Below, in pieces: positions 1 to 9,269 of a stretch of 64,000 nucleotides of DNA (positions are counted from its first letter, which is position 1; each line of letters begins with the position of its first letter). The stretch comes from JBEISR01 sp044337705 (GTDB lineage Bacteria; Planctomycetota; Planctomycetia; Pirellulales; Pirellulaceae), in NCBI GenBank assembly GCA_044337705.1, contig JBIINB010000004.1, positions 1-64,000 on the forward strand, read 5' to 3'. Made by a program: the position numbers and the translations under genes. The notes under the pieces were generated by a model. It was not told where the DNA came from, searched no databases, and worked only from the letters and a program-made list of their open reading frames with translations.

Positions 1-1464
1 GGAATTCCCAGATGCCTCCAGGAATCGATCCAAATGGCTCCGCCGCCGATCCAGCTGTGGCAATAGCAGCATCGGAATCGCAGCCATCCAGACCGACGCG
101 GCCACCAGGGTCGATGCCGGGACCAGGGAACGGCCCGAGCGACTGCGGTTCATCGTCCAGGCTGCCAGGCCAGCCGCCGGGAACGCCAGCCCCCATGCGG
201 CATAGGGCCTCAGGTCGCGCCAACCCTGCAAGTCCAGTGCGTACGCCGCTGTCAGTGAAATTGCGATGCCCGCCAACGAAAGCATGGCGATCGCGACCGG
301 ATCGAGCCAGCGTGGGATCTTCCATTGGCCGCGGGTCCAACGAGCCATCGCGACACCGACAACCCATGCAACTCCCGGATAAGCCGGGGTCAGGTAGCTG
401 GGAAGCTTGGTCGCCGCCAAGCTGAATGCGGCTCCGTAAAGAAACAACCACACTGTTCCCAGGCGGATCAAAGAGCCTGTCCTGCTGCGGTCCTTCCAGC
501 CCCAGACCACCGACCAGCCAATCGGCAAAAGGAAAAGCGACCAAGGGAATATCCCCGCCAGAAGTGTTGCTGGATAGAACCACAACCCACCACGATGACC
601 TTCCATCGCCGTCACGGCTCGTCCCAAATTATGTTCCAGGAAAAAACCGCTCAGCCAGCGTCCCTCGGTTCGGTAACCCACCCACAGGTACCACGGAGCG
701 GCTACGGTAAGCGCGATCAGCAGGCCGGAGGGAAGACGAGCCTTTCGTAGGACTCTCCATCCGTTGTCCCAGGCAATTCGCGCCAATCTCAGGGCAGATG
801 CAGGGTGGGAATGGGTGGATCGAAACCCGTCGATAGCGGGGCTGAGAAGCATGCGTTCGATCCAGTCCCAGGTCAACGCAACGGCCAGCGGCAGGACGAG
901 GCCTACAGGTCCCTTGGCCAGCATCGCCACTCCCCACGATGCATACGCCAGCCAGAACCACTGCGGGCGATGAACTCCCTCTCGCTGGTGCATCATCGCC
1001 ATCGCCATACAGAGTAGGCCGGAGGTCGCAAAGAGAATTAGGAGCGCATCGGGCGTCGCCGCGCGACCGGCCATCACAAACAACAGGGAGGTTGCAAGAA
1101 CCGCAGCCGACCAAAATCCCAGAGAGTTGCCTGCGACGACACGCGTCCAAAGGCCAAGCAACAGGACCGTCGCCATGGCTGCGATCGCTGAGGGAAGGCG
1201 AGCCCCCCAGGAATTTGTCCCCGCCAACCGATAGGAGGCCATCTGAGCCCAGTAGAGAAGAATCGGCTTATGGGTTCGCAACTGGTTGTTGAAACGAGGA
1301 ACGATCCAGTCGTTCGCCTCCAGCATCTCGATCGTGCAGCGGGCGTTGCGCGGTTCATCCCGATCCAGAAGGCGGCTGCTGCCTAATCCAGCAAGCAGCG
1401 TCGATGCACCAATCCAAAGCAGCGCGATCCATCGCCAATGGTTCCCTGCTGACGATCGCTCCAT
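1..1464 (-). CDS. ArnT/PMT-like membrane glycosyltransferase (GT-C fold), C-terminus cut by window edge
   Basis: The minus-strand frame is open from an ATG at 1464 to the window edge, giving 488 visible residues with the 3' end missing. The N-terminus has one hydrophobic helix. It is followed by a loop with the acidic pair D36-E37 (LLDRDEPRNA), which matches the catalytic DE motif of ArnT/dolichyl-phosphate-mannose mannosyltransferases, and then KPILLYW at about residue 66. Several further hydrophobic helices follow. Family knowledge suggests it moves a sugar from a polyprenyl-phosphate donor to a lipid or protein on the outer face of the inner membrane. The donor and acceptor cannot be read from the sequence. 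The start is the first ATG ahead of the first helix, and the ribosome site is weak. The next gene upstream on this strand is a Ser/Thr kinase ending 244 bp away. The family call is solid; the substrate is unknown. Confidence 0.85.
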   Translation of the reverse strand, partial: MERSSAGNHWRWIALLWIGASTLLAGLGSSRLLDRDEPRNARCTIEMLEANDWIVPRFNNQLRTHKPILLYWAQMASYRLAGTNSWGARLPSAIAAMATVLLLGLWTRVVAGNSLGFWSAAVLATSLLFVMAGRAATPDALLILFATSGLLCMAMAMMHQREGVHRPQWFWLAYASWGVAMLAKGPVGLVLPLAVALTWDWIERMLLSPAIDGFRSTHSHPASALRLARIAWDNGWRVLRKARLPSGLLIALTVAAPWYLWVGYRTEGRWLSGFFLEHNLGRAVTAMEGHRGGLWFYPATLLAGIFPWSLFLLPIGWSVVWGWKDRSRTGSLIRLGTVWLFLYGAAFSLAATKLPSYLTPAYPGVAWVVGVAMARWTRGQWKIPRWLDPVAIAMLSLAGIAISLTAAYALDLQGWRDLRPYAAWGLAFPAAGLAAWTMNRSRSGRSLVPASTLVAASVWMAAIPMLLLPQLDRRRSHLDRFLEASGNS

Positions 1465-1708
1465 CTGCCTGTTCCGCCCCGCAAGTCCTTCTCGGGCTGC
1501 GCCAAGGAAAAAAGCCCCTTGGCCCTCGATTCGTCGCGGATCCTACCACCGCGCGGGCAGGCAGGACAAGAGCGACTGACGTGGCAGATACTTGGCCCGA
1601 AAAGTTTGGTTTTTTGCCCAAAAATCCCCCGAAGTCGTGGACCACTCCACGGTCCGAAGATGGAGCTCAGACCGCTGACGACGCTTTCCATTGCGAAGCA
1701 AAGCCGCT

Positions 1709-3187
1709 TCAGGAGAAAAAAGCCTTGCAGGCGAGAAATCCAAGTATCGCACCGACCAGCAGGGCTGGGGGAAGGACAATCGCTACCGTCATTGCAATCC
1801 AGGCATGGCGAGTCGCGCGAAGGCTCTGTTCGCTCATCACCAGCCCCTGGCTGGCAGAAGCCGAGGAGGCGAGGCGAGCTGGTTCGGGGAGGCTGCTGGA
1901 GGGAGCATCGTTGGCAGTCCAACCCGGCGGCATGGCTGCGGCGGATGTCGACCCGTCCGCACCGCTCATCGAAAGATCGGTCGGTTCGTGCGGGACACAA
2001 GCCGCCTCCTTTTCTTGAAGGGGTATGGGAGCGGCCATCCAGGGGCCTCGCGAAAGCCGACTGCTGGTCAGCAGCGCAGCATCCCCAGCCCATACCTCCA
2101 TCCGCACCGCCACTTCCGCCGCCGTCTGAATCCGTTTCTTGGGGTCCTTTTCAATCATGTCGGCGATGATGTCGACAAATTCTTCGCTGATCTGTGGATT
2201 GAACTTGCTGGGATGGTAGGGCATCTCCTCCAGGTGACGACGAAGCTTGCTTCGCGAGTCGCCGCCGGGAAATGGCACCTTGCCGCAGATTGCGTAGTAA
2301 CAGGTGCACCCTAGGGCATAGATGTCGCTGACGGCCTGAACTTCCATCGGAGAGGTGATCTGTTCCGGCGAAATGAAATCGGCGGTGCCAACGATCTTTC
2401 CGGCCAGCGGGTCCTTGCTCCAATCGGCAGCGAACCCAGCCAAGCCAACATCGGAAACCTTAGCGACCCCCTCGGGAGTCACCAAAATGTTCCCAGGTTT
2501 GACATCGCGGTGGACCAGTCCCCGCTCGTGCGCATACTGCAATCCCAGGGCGGCCTGCATCAGGATGCTGGCTGCCTGCTGGATCGACAAGGGGCCATGC
2601 ATTCTTACCAATCGCCGCAAATCCATCCCTGGGACATACTCCGTCACCAGGAAATGGACATTGCCGTCGACACCCGCATCGTAGGCTCGCACCAGATAGG
2701 GGCAGTCCAGCTGCGCCTGCATCCGGATCTCCCGGGTGAAACTCTCCCTCGCCTCGGGACTGGACCGCGTGATCGGCAATACCTTGATGGCGCATTGGCG
2801 CCTCAGCACCTGATGGACTGCCTTGAAAACCTGGCCCATCCCCCCTTGACCGATCCAGTCGGTGATCAAGTACTGCCCGAGCGTCAGTTTAGAGCGACCG
2901 GCCAGCAATTGGTCTGCCTGGTAGCGGGTCAGCACCCCTTGTAGAACCAGAGTTTGCGCAATTTGGTCGGCAGTTGGCGATTGGCTAGCGCTCCCGGGTG
3001 CAGCAGCGGCTCGGGCCACCTGCTCGATCGCCGTCTCCAGGTGCTGCGGCGTCACGACGCCACTAGCAATGCATGCCATTGCGAAAGGGGTTTCCAATAC
3101 GGAGGAAATGTCGCCCATCGGTACACTGTTTCCTAAAATCATTGCGGACCTGCCCTGGGGGCTACCGAAGTGACTCCAGAGAGACAT
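1709..3187 (-). CDS. Hanks-type Ser/Thr protein kinase with C-terminal membrane anchor
   Basis: This 492-residue protein has a planctomycete-type N-terminal segment (LVLQGVLTRYQADQLL, about 81-95) leading into the glycine loop GQGGMGQV (113-120). The ATP-binding Lys is K135 and the catalytic loop is HRDVKPGN (226-233, D228). The metal-binding triplet is DVG (246-248) instead of DFG, and SPEQ follows. The last 32 residues form one hydrophobic helix, so the kinase is probably anchored with its catalytic domain in the cytoplasm. About 180 Ser/Ala-rich residues link kinase and anchor. It is divergent from a PPP phosphatase (121 bp between starts), which suggests linked phosphorylation and dephosphorylation, though this is inference. 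The start is uncertain: ATGs at 3187, 3142 and 3118 are in frame and none has a strong Shine-Dalgarno site. A 6-bp hairpin at 1636-1651 lies downstream without a U-tract. Confidence 0.92.
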   Translation of the reverse strand: MSLWSHFGSPQGRSAMILGNSVPMGDISSVLETPFAMACIASGVVTPQHLETAIEQVARAAAAPGSASQSPTADQIAQTLVLQGVLTRYQADQLLAGRSKLTLGQYLITDWIGQGGMGQVFKAVHQVLRRQCAIKVLPITRSSPEARESFTREIRMQAQLDCPYLVRAYDAGVDGNVHFLVTEYVPGMDLRRLVRMHGPLSIQQAASILMQAALGLQYAHERGLVHRDVKPGNILVTPEGVAKVSDVGLAGFAADWSKDPLAGKIVGTADFISPEQITSPMEVQAVSDIYALGCTCYYAICGKVPFPGGDSRSKLRRHLEEMPYHPSKFNPQISEEFVDIIADMIEKDPKKRIQTAAEVAVRMEVWAGDAALLTSSRLSRGPWMAAPIPLQEKEAACVPHEPTDLSMSGADGSTSAAAMPPGWTANDAPSSSLPEPARLASSASASQGLVMSEQSLRATRHAWIAMTVAIVLPPALLVGAILGFLACKAFFS

Positions 3188-3308
3188 CGCCTGGGAGTCG
3201 GCTAGAGAGAGCCGAACTCGACTGCGGCATGCCGGCTGGTCGACTTGGGGACGGGCAAGGACCCTCTCTGATTTCCAGAAGTTTTCCTCTCCAGTTCAGG
3301 ATTGCTCA

Positions 3309-3962
3309 ATGCGAACCGTAGTGATCGGTGATATTCATGGCTGCTTGGCCGCCCTGGATACCCTGTTGGATACCATTGCCCCTACCTCGGAGGATGTGAT
3401 TGTCACCCTGGGAGATTATATCGATCGCGGCCCGGACAGCCGTGGGGTGATCGAACGACTGATCCAGGTTTCCAACCACTGCACGCTCTACCCTCTGATG
3501 GGAAACCACGAGGAAATGATGCTTCTAAGCCTCCAGGGAGGAGTCTCGCCATTTCGGTGGCTTCAAAATGGCGGAACGGAAACGATGGAATCATATGGTT
3601 TTACTGGAGATGTCGATGTGATTCCCAAGGAGCACTTCGACTTTCTCAACAACCTCCTGCCCTACAAGGAGCTGGATGAGTTTCTCTGCCTGCACGCCAA
3701 CTACGATTCCGATGTTCCCCTTCCGGATCAGACTCCCGCTTTTCTTCGATGGATCAAGCTGACGGAAAGTTTCCCACAGCCCAACCCCGAGGTGAAAAGA
3801 CTGATCGTCGGCCATACACCGGCGCGGGATGGCGAAGTGGTATTCCATCCCCATCTGATTTGTCTGGATACCTTCTGCTACGGGGGGGGCTGGCTGTCGG
3901 CACTCGATCTGTCGACGTTGGAAGTTTTTCAGGCGGATATCGATGGCCGACTGCGGCAATAA
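3309..3962 (+). CDS. PPP-family metallophosphatase (bacterial Ser/Thr phosphatase type)
   Basis: This 217-residue cytoplasmic protein carries the three PPP signature blocks in order: GDIHG (7-11), GDYIDRG (35-41) and GNHE (65-68). Metal-ligand histidines follow near LHANYD and in VGHTP. These are the residues that hold the two-metal centre of phosphoprotein phosphatases and of diadenosine-tetraphosphatase-like enzymes. The length matches the short bacterial PPP group (PrpA/PrpB-like). An AGGA sits 7 nt ahead of the ATG. The gene is divergent from a membrane Ser/Thr kinase, so reversal of kinase-mediated phosphorylation is a reasonable guess. Hydrolysis of a nucleotide substrate cannot be excluded. 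No signal peptide or extra domain is present. Confidence 0.9.
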   Translation: MRTVVIGDIHGCLAALDTLLDTIAPTSEDVIVTLGDYIDRGPDSRGVIERLIQVSNHCTLYPLMGNHEEMMLLSLQGGVSPFRWLQNGGTETMESYGFTGDVDVIPKEHFDFLNNLLPYKELDEFLCLHANYDSDVPLPDQTPAFLRWIKLTESFPQPNPEVKRLIVGHTPARDGEVVFHPHLICLDTFCYGGGWLSALDLSTLEVFQADIDGRLRQ

Positions 3963-4339
3963 CGCGGCGGAATGCTCCTGGCGCCGACTGCAATCGCCAG
4001 TGGCCAGCTGACCTGTTCACACCAGCTTTTCCGATCGAATGCAAGCGATCAAAAAACATCGCTCCGTTCCTGGGGTTGCCAGTCGCTCCGTGCTATGGCT
4101 CTTGGGGCCGACGTCGCAGCGGATCGCGACAGGCATCGCCGAAGGGACCGATCGATACACTCGCAGGCGCGCCGGTGCAACCGCGCGACAATCTGTACGG
4201 CGGCCATATCCGGAGGGTGCCTGATGGCATCGCAACGGCTCGGGCCTTAAGCTGTTAAGGTACTAAGGAATCTCCACCTGGTGTTGCGAGCACCGCTGAG
4301 ACATGGGTGGACCAGTAAGTAGTCCAGGAGGCGATTGCC
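3963..4339 (+). other. Intergenic stretch without a supported gene
   Basis: This 377-bp gap lies between the phosphatase and the ThuA-domain gene. Open frames here lack family motifs and differ from one another only by frame. A perfect 6-bp hairpin (CCTTAA, loop GCTG, TTAAGG) lies at 4245-4260 with no U-tract. An AGGAGG ribosome site for the next gene lies near the right end. Confidence 0.6.
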
Positions 4340-5419
4340 ATGATTCACTCGCGTTGTATGCCAAAACCGTCCCTCTGGAGATCGCGGATCGCCATGGCGA
4401 TGGGCCGGCCGGATGCGTCCAGCAGCAGGCCGGTCACCCTGCTTGCTCTGCTTGCCGTCCTGTTTTTTCAGATGGTTACGGTGAAGGCGCAGGCCGATGA
4501 AGCATCCCAAGCGACGACCACCGGGAAGCTTCGATTGCTGATCGTCGACGGTCAGAACAATCACGGTAACTGGCCCAAGACCACCGTCATCATGAAGCGA
4601 TGTCTGGAGTCTTCAGGACTTTTTGAAGTCGACGTTGCTCGCACTCGCTATACCTGGCAGGGGGAGACGCTGCTGAAGGAGTTTCCCTTGGAAGATGGAG
4701 TGACACGGGAGGCGACGGAGCAACCGCGGCCCGATCCAGATTTTGCGCCCCGTTTCGATCAGTACGACGTGATCCTCAGTAATCTGGGATTCGGAGCCGC
4801 TCCCTGGCCCGAAACGACGCAGGGGGCATTTGAGAAATACATGCGTGAGGGTGGGGGCTTGGTGGTGGTTCACGCAGCCAACAACTCTTTCGGCGATTGG
4901 AAAGCATTCAATCAGATGATTGGCGTGGGGGGATGGGGAGGCAGGAACGAGAAAAGTGGCCCCTATATCTATCTGGATGAATCGGGGAAGACCATTCGAG
5001 ATACCTCGGCCGGTTCCGGTGGCAGCCATGGAGCCCAGCACCCGTTCCTGGTTGTTCTGCGCGATACCAACCATCCGATCACACGAGGCCTGCCCCAGAC
5101 ATGGCTCCACGCCAATGACGAACTGTACGATCGATTGCGAGGGCCAGGGGAGAATCTCTCGATTCTGGCGACTGCCTTTGCCAGTCCCGAAAAAGGGGGT
5201 TCAGGAAGGCACGAACCGATGGTGATGACAGTGGAATATGGGAAGGGGCGAGTCTTTCATACGCCAATGGGGCACGCCGATGAATCGGTCCAGTGCGCTG
5301 GGTTTCAAACCTTGCTGGTGCGCGGCGCTCAGTGGGCTGCCACCGGTCAGGTGACGACGGAAGTTCCTGCCGACTTCCCGACCGCAGATCAAACGCGAAC
5401 CCGGCCCTTCCAGCCCTGA
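4340..5419 (+). CDS. Secreted ThuA-domain protein (trehalose-utilisation family, class I glutamine-amidotransferase-like fold)
   Basis: This 359-residue protein has a basic N-region and one hydrophobic helix (about 31-48) ending near KAQA, which reads as a signal peptide. The mature part opens with LRLLIVDGQNNHGNWPKTT, a typical ThuA start, followed by a flavodoxin-like layout (DVILSNLGFG, the GGGLVVVHAANNSFGDW block, and HPITRGLP with WLHANDELYDRL). An AGGAGG 8 nt before the ATG fixes the start. ThuA proteins are abundant in planctomycetes and often occur with sugar or lactone metabolism, but the reaction is not established for most of them. There is no operon partner: the downstream gene is convergent and ends about 150 bp away. 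A weak CCCAGG/CCTGGG hairpin lies at 5426-5445. Confidence 0.85.
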   Translation: MIHSRCMPKPSLWRSRIAMAMGRPDASSSRPVTLLALLAVLFFQMVTVKAQADEASQATTTGKLRLLIVDGQNNHGNWPKTTVIMKRCLESSGLFEVDVARTRYTWQGETLLKEFPLEDGVTREATEQPRPDPDFAPRFDQYDVILSNLGFGAAPWPETTQGAFEKYMREGGGLVVVHAANNSFGDWKAFNQMIGVGGWGGRNEKSGPYIYLDESGKTIRDTSAGSGGSHGAQHPFLVVLRDTNHPITRGLPQTWLHANDELYDRLRGPGENLSILATAFASPEKGGSGRHEPMVMTVEYGKGRVFHTPMGHADESVQCAGFQTLLVRGAQWAATGQVTTEVPADFPTADQTRTRPFQP

Positions 5420-5568
5420 CGCCTCCCCAGGGTGGTCATCCTGGGACAAGTCGGCCGGCGCCATTCGAGTACCACACCAACTGGATCGGCGTCATCCAGA
5501 GGGTGACGCTCCGCGAGCCTGCGCTCCGCTTCTGGTGCAACGGACCGACGCGCCCATCGGTGGCGTCG

Positions 5569-7251
5569 TCAGTAGAATCCGATCGCCACCATGCACATAT
5601 CATCTTCCTGTTTCCCCGAGCCGATGTGGGCGACAACCGACTGGACGATCGATTCCATCAGGCCATCCAGATTGCCTTGATGATCAGCGACCAACTTGCG
5701 GACGCGATCGATGGAGAATTGGGTATTGTCTTCCCCAAAAGCTTCAAAGACGCCATCGGTATACATCAACAAAAAATCGCCCGGCGCCAGATCGATCCTC
5801 GCACCCTGATAGCTAGCCTCCTCCTCGGTCCCCAGCGGCCACCCAGACTCTTCCTGCCCTGGTTCTTCGATCGATCCATCGGCCCGCTTCAGCAGCGGTG
5901 GCATGTGCCCGGCATTGACGACGATGGCGCTGCCTCGGGAAGGATCCAGGAAGATCACGCACATGGTGACCGTATTGTCCAATCCCAGCGCGCAGATGCG
6001 TCGATTGAGCGATTGCATGGCGACGACTGGATCGGTGGAGCTGGCGAAGGCGAAACGAGTTTCGGCCGACAGCTTGGCCATGAACATCGCCGCTGCAATA
6101 CCATGCCCGACCACATCGGCCACCAGAATCGCCCACTGCCCGTGGCTCAACTGGATATAGTCGAAATAGTCTCCACCGATATCCAGTTGGGGTTGATAGA
6201 ACTGGGAAAACTCGAAGCGATCGATGCCTGGCGGCATTTGAGGAAGAAACGCCGACTGAACCTGACGCGCCAGCGACAGATCCTGCTCCAGTACCTTCTG
6301 CAACAGCAGTTGCTCGACCATCCTCGCATTCTCAAACGCGATGCGAACCTGCCCGGAAACCGCCATCAGCATCTCCAGGTCGCGCTCCTCAAAGCGAGCC
6401 TTCTTCTGGGAGTCCAGTTGGATGGCCCCAATCGTCGTCGAGTTGCTCAGCACAATCGGCGCGATGATGGCGGAGCGGATCGAAAAATCGAGAATGCTCT
6501 GTGAGTCCTTGAATCGCTCGTCCTTCGCCGCATCAAAGACCAGAAGTGCTTCCTTCTTATCGATCGCATACCTCAACACCGATCGACTGATCTTGTGTAT
6601 GGTTTCGTCCTGCCCTTCCTTGCGGTCTTTGATCCACCTGGGGAGCAGCTCTCCTTCGTCATCCAGTAGCAGGACACAGCCGCGATCCGCCTGGGTGAAG
6701 ATCTCGAACAAACCATCGAGTACCTTGGGCAGAACGACCTCTTGCGAGACCGCGCCATCCAGAGCGCGTGAGATCGCCACCATGGCAGACAGTTGCTGCT
6801 GCGCCGGGACCTTCGATGCGGTTCCATAACCGCTGCCGATATCTTCCCTTTTCCCAAGAATCGATCGTGACCCACTTTGAAGCGGATCGTCAACCATCTC
6901 CACTTCCACCTTGCTGCTGGGGAGAGTACCAGCACTTCGCGGTACCGTCAGTTCCTGCGTCTCATGAAAGGTGAACTCCAGATCACAGATCCGGATCGCG
7001 TCTCCATCCTTCAGCAGCGCCGGCTTGTGAAGCCATTCGCTGTTCAGGTAGGTACCGTTGCGACTTCCCATGTCCTGCAGCAGGTAGCGTCCGTCCCGAA
7101 AGGAAATCTTTGCGTGCTGCCGAGAAACCGAACCGGAGTCGAGCACGATGTCGCAGTCGGGATGTCGGCCCAGCACCATTTCCCGATGCTCCAGCCGGAT
7201 CTTCTGACCTCGCTTCTCTTCTGGACCTCCCACCAATGTGATGTTCGCCAT
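5569..7251 (-). CDS. FHA-GAF-PP2C (SpoIIE-type) phosphatase
   Basis: This 560-residue protein has three modules. An N-terminal FHA domain (about 1-100) shows LGRHPDCDIVLD, SVSRQHAKI and GSRNGTYLN, the residues that bind phosphothreonine. A GAF-like sensor segment (about 165-320) follows. A C-terminal PP2C/SpoIIE phosphatase (about 340-560) carries GGDYFDY, VADVVGHGIAAAMFMA, NAGHMPP and LLMYTDGVFEA, which supply the metal-binding aspartates. The likely role is recruitment to a phosphorylated kinase or substrate by FHA and dephosphorylation controlled by the GAF input, as in RsbU-like regulators. A 28-residue longer reading exists, but GAGG 5 nt ahead of the ATG at 7251 and the FHA-first layout favour the shorter form. 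No signal peptide or membrane helix is present, so it is cytoplasmic. Confidence 0.92.
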   Translation of the reverse strand: MANITLVGGPEEKRGQKIRLEHREMVLGRHPDCDIVLDSGSVSRQHAKISFRDGRYLLQDMGSRNGTYLNSEWLHKPALLKDGDAIRICDLEFTFHETQELTVPRSAGTLPSSKVEVEMVDDPLQSGSRSILGKREDIGSGYGTASKVPAQQQLSAMVAISRALDGAVSQEVVLPKVLDGLFEIFTQADRGCVLLLDDEGELLPRWIKDRKEGQDETIHKISRSVLRYAIDKKEALLVFDAAKDERFKDSQSILDFSIRSAIIAPIVLSNSTTIGAIQLDSQKKARFEERDLEMLMAVSGQVRIAFENARMVEQLLLQKVLEQDLSLARQVQSAFLPQMPPGIDRFEFSQFYQPQLDIGGDYFDYIQLSHGQWAILVADVVGHGIAAAMFMAKLSAETRFAFASSTDPVVAMQSLNRRICALGLDNTVTMCVIFLDPSRGSAIVVNAGHMPPLLKRADGSIEEPGQEESGWPLGTEEEASYQGARIDLAPGDFLLMYTDGVFEAFGEDNTQFSIDRVRKLVADHQGNLDGLMESIVQSVVAHIGSGKQEDDMCMVAIGFY

Positions 7252-7844
7252 CGCTACCTCACTTGCAGACCTGAGTTCTGCCCATGCCACCCGACGCTGG
7301 AATCGAATCCCCTCCCTGAGGGGGATTGCCTCCACGAATCATCGTGACGGCTGATCGAGCAATTGTCCAGATTGGCTTGCAAATCGGGTTGGCCAGGCCT
7401 GTCGTCAAAAGATCTTGCATGCCCGTCGGTCCGATCGTGAAGATTGAGTCACCCCATGCATCTTGCCCCACAATCGACTCCCACCCCCTGATTGGCTCTT
7501 CTTTTAGCCCGGAGGGCTGGCACAGGAATTGTCGGTCGGCAAGAACCAACTTTTCTCGAATCCATCAAGCATTTTCTTCTCTCCCTTACCAAACCTTTCT
7601 CCCCGCAAGCGGGGAGAGGGAATTTCAAAGGGGTTGATTGCTTCGTGAATCAACATGGCATGGAAATGTTGCTTGATTTGCATGGAGTGGCTCTGTTCTG
7701 CTCGCGACCTCGCGGCCTAGTTGGGGAGCCGGCTGGAGAGGATTCGGATTGAAACCGATTGCTCAAACCGCTATTTACCCCACCTGCCGCTCCTTTTCGC
7801 CAAGGGGAAGGCGGTTCCACCAGAGGCTTCATGGAGGTTCTTGG
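7252..7844 (+). other. Divergent promoter region with inverted repeats
   Basis: This 593-bp gap separates the divergent starts of the FHA phosphatase and the POTRA protein. No frame shows a recognisable product. It holds a hairpin at 7306-7327 (AATCCCC pairing with GGGGATT), a strong palindrome at 7598-7617 (listed separately), and a weaker inverted repeat near 7786-7815. Promoters for both genes are expected here, but no convincing -35/-10 pair was found. Confidence 0.55.
7598..7617. repeat. Intergenic palindrome (9-bp arms, 2-bp centre)
   Basis: TCTCCCCGC is followed by AA and its exact reverse complement. It would form a very stable GC-rich hairpin. No T-run follows on either strand, so it is not a standard intrinsic terminator. 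It resembles the dispersed CTCCCCGC-type palindromes common between genes in many GC-rich genomes, but other copies would have to be found in the rest of the genome. Confidence 0.6.
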
Positions 7845-9269
7845 ATGCCTAGTTTGTTGGCTACCCAATCACCCAGAAATCACGATTGCGCCAACTTTCG
7901 ATTGGTTTTTTCGGGTGCTGTCCAGCTTCTTACGGTGGCGTTGGTGTGTGCTCAAGCGACCCCCACCCAGGCGCAGATGGGGGGGGGGCAGAACATGCCT
8001 GCATTCGAGGATCCTTCGTTCCGCGACAAACTCTGGGAGGCCGGGGGGCCAACTTTTCGCGATGCGCGCAGCGGCAAGATGATTGTCGATGTCCAGATCG
8101 AAGGGAATCAGACGGTTAGCGAGCACAAGGTGCTCTCTCACATGCAGTCCCGCCCGGATCGGCTCTACGATCCCGAACAGCTCAATCAAGATACCCGGGA
8201 ACTGTATCGCACCGAACTGTTTGACAAGATCGAAACGTTTGTCGATGAGGTCCCCGAGGGAGTTCGACTGCGGGTTCGGGTTCGCGAAAAACCTTCGGTT
8301 CGATCGGTGGTCTACCACGGCAATACGCGCATCGAAGACTCGACACTCAAGAAGCATGCCGGTATCGATCAGGGAGATCCGATCAGCCCGGTAGCGGTCG
8401 AACAGGCCCGGCAGCGGTTGCTGACCTACTATCAGGATCAGGGCTTTGGGCATGCCGATATTCAGATCGCCGACGGCAACCGGCCGGGGGATCGAGATGT
8501 CGTGTTTCGGATCAGCGAAGGGAACAAAGAGCGGATCTGGGACATACGAATCGTTGGTAACCAGGCGTTCTCAGAAGCTGTCCTGAAGACTCGGATCAAA
8601 TCGAAGGATGCCCGCAACGGCGCAACACCCTATTTCTTCAATGTCGCCGACCGCGGTCAGATCGAAGAAGATCGAAAGGAATTGGAACGATACTACCGGC
8701 GACTAGGCTATTTCGATGCCCGCGTCGACTTTGGACTGAAATACGATGACTCGGGGAAATGGCTTTCCATCACCTTCGTCGTCAGCGAGGGGGATCGATA
8801 CAGTGTTGGAGAGATCACCTTCCAGGGGCACCGGTTCTACACCTCCGAAGATCTCTCGGCCGGAATGAAACTAAAGACAGGGGACTTTTTCAACCAGGAT
8901 CGAATGGATTTTGATGCCAGGTTGATTCGACAGCTTTACGGCGCCCGTGGCTTCATCTTCGTCGATGTCACTCCCGTTCCCATCTATCTTCCAGGGCGCC
9001 GCGTCAACCTCGTCTATGAGATCGAGGAGGGGGATGTCTATCGTGCCAGTCAGATCAATGTGCATATAGCGGGCGAGAATTTTACGAAGGAACGAGTCGT
9101 CTTCAATCAGATGGGGAATCTTTACGAGGGAGGCATCATCGACCAGCGCAAGGTGGACGATGCCGAACGTCGTTTGCGGTTTTCCGAGCTGTTCGTGAAC
9201 AATCCGGCCGATGGGGAACCGCCTCGGATAGAGATCCTTCCTCAGGTTGATGAGGAATTGGACGAGTGA
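7845..9269 (+). CDS. Periplasmic five-POTRA protein, the POTRA half of a split BamA
   Basis: This 474-residue protein has a signal peptide (hydrophobic stretch near 22-38, ending ATPTQAQ) and then five consecutive POTRA-like units of about 75-85 residues. They start near KMIVDVQIEGN, SVRSVVYHGN, RIWDIRIVGN, SVGEITFQGH and RASQINVHIAG, each ending in a hydrophobic strand. Five units is the canonical BamA count. No beta-barrel follows: the frame stops at VDEELDE, and the barrel is in the next gene, whose ATG overlaps this stop (TGATG). POTRA units bind periplasmic lipoproteins and feed outer-membrane proteins to the barrel. The start at 7845 is preceded by GGAGG with a 7-nt spacer; a 32-residue longer reading has no such site. 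Confidence 0.85.
   Translation: MPSLLATQSPRNHDCANFRLVFSGAVQLLTVALVCAQATPTQAQMGGGQNMPAFEDPSFRDKLWEAGGPTFRDARSGKMIVDVQIEGNQTVSEHKVLSHMQSRPDRLYDPEQLNQDTRELYRTELFDKIETFVDEVPEGVRLRVRVREKPSVRSVVYHGNTRIEDSTLKKHAGIDQGDPISPVAVEQARQRLLTYYQDQGFGHADIQIADGNRPGDRDVVFRISEGNKERIWDIRIVGNQAFSEAVLKTRIKSKDARNGATPYFFNVADRGQIEEDRKELERYYRRLGYFDARVDFGLKYDDSGKWLSITFVVSEGDRYSVGEITFQGHRFYTSEDLSAGMKLKTGDFFNQDRMDFDARLIRQLYGARGFIFVDVTPVPIYLPGRRVNLVYEIEEGDVYRASQINVHIAGENFTKERVVFNQMGNLYEGGIIDQRKVDDAERRLRFSELFVNNPADGEPPRIEILPQVDEELDE

Noticed and set aside
7598..7617. Palindrome considered as an intrinsic terminator
   Set aside because: No U-tract on either strand, and it lies between two divergent starts where no transcript should end.
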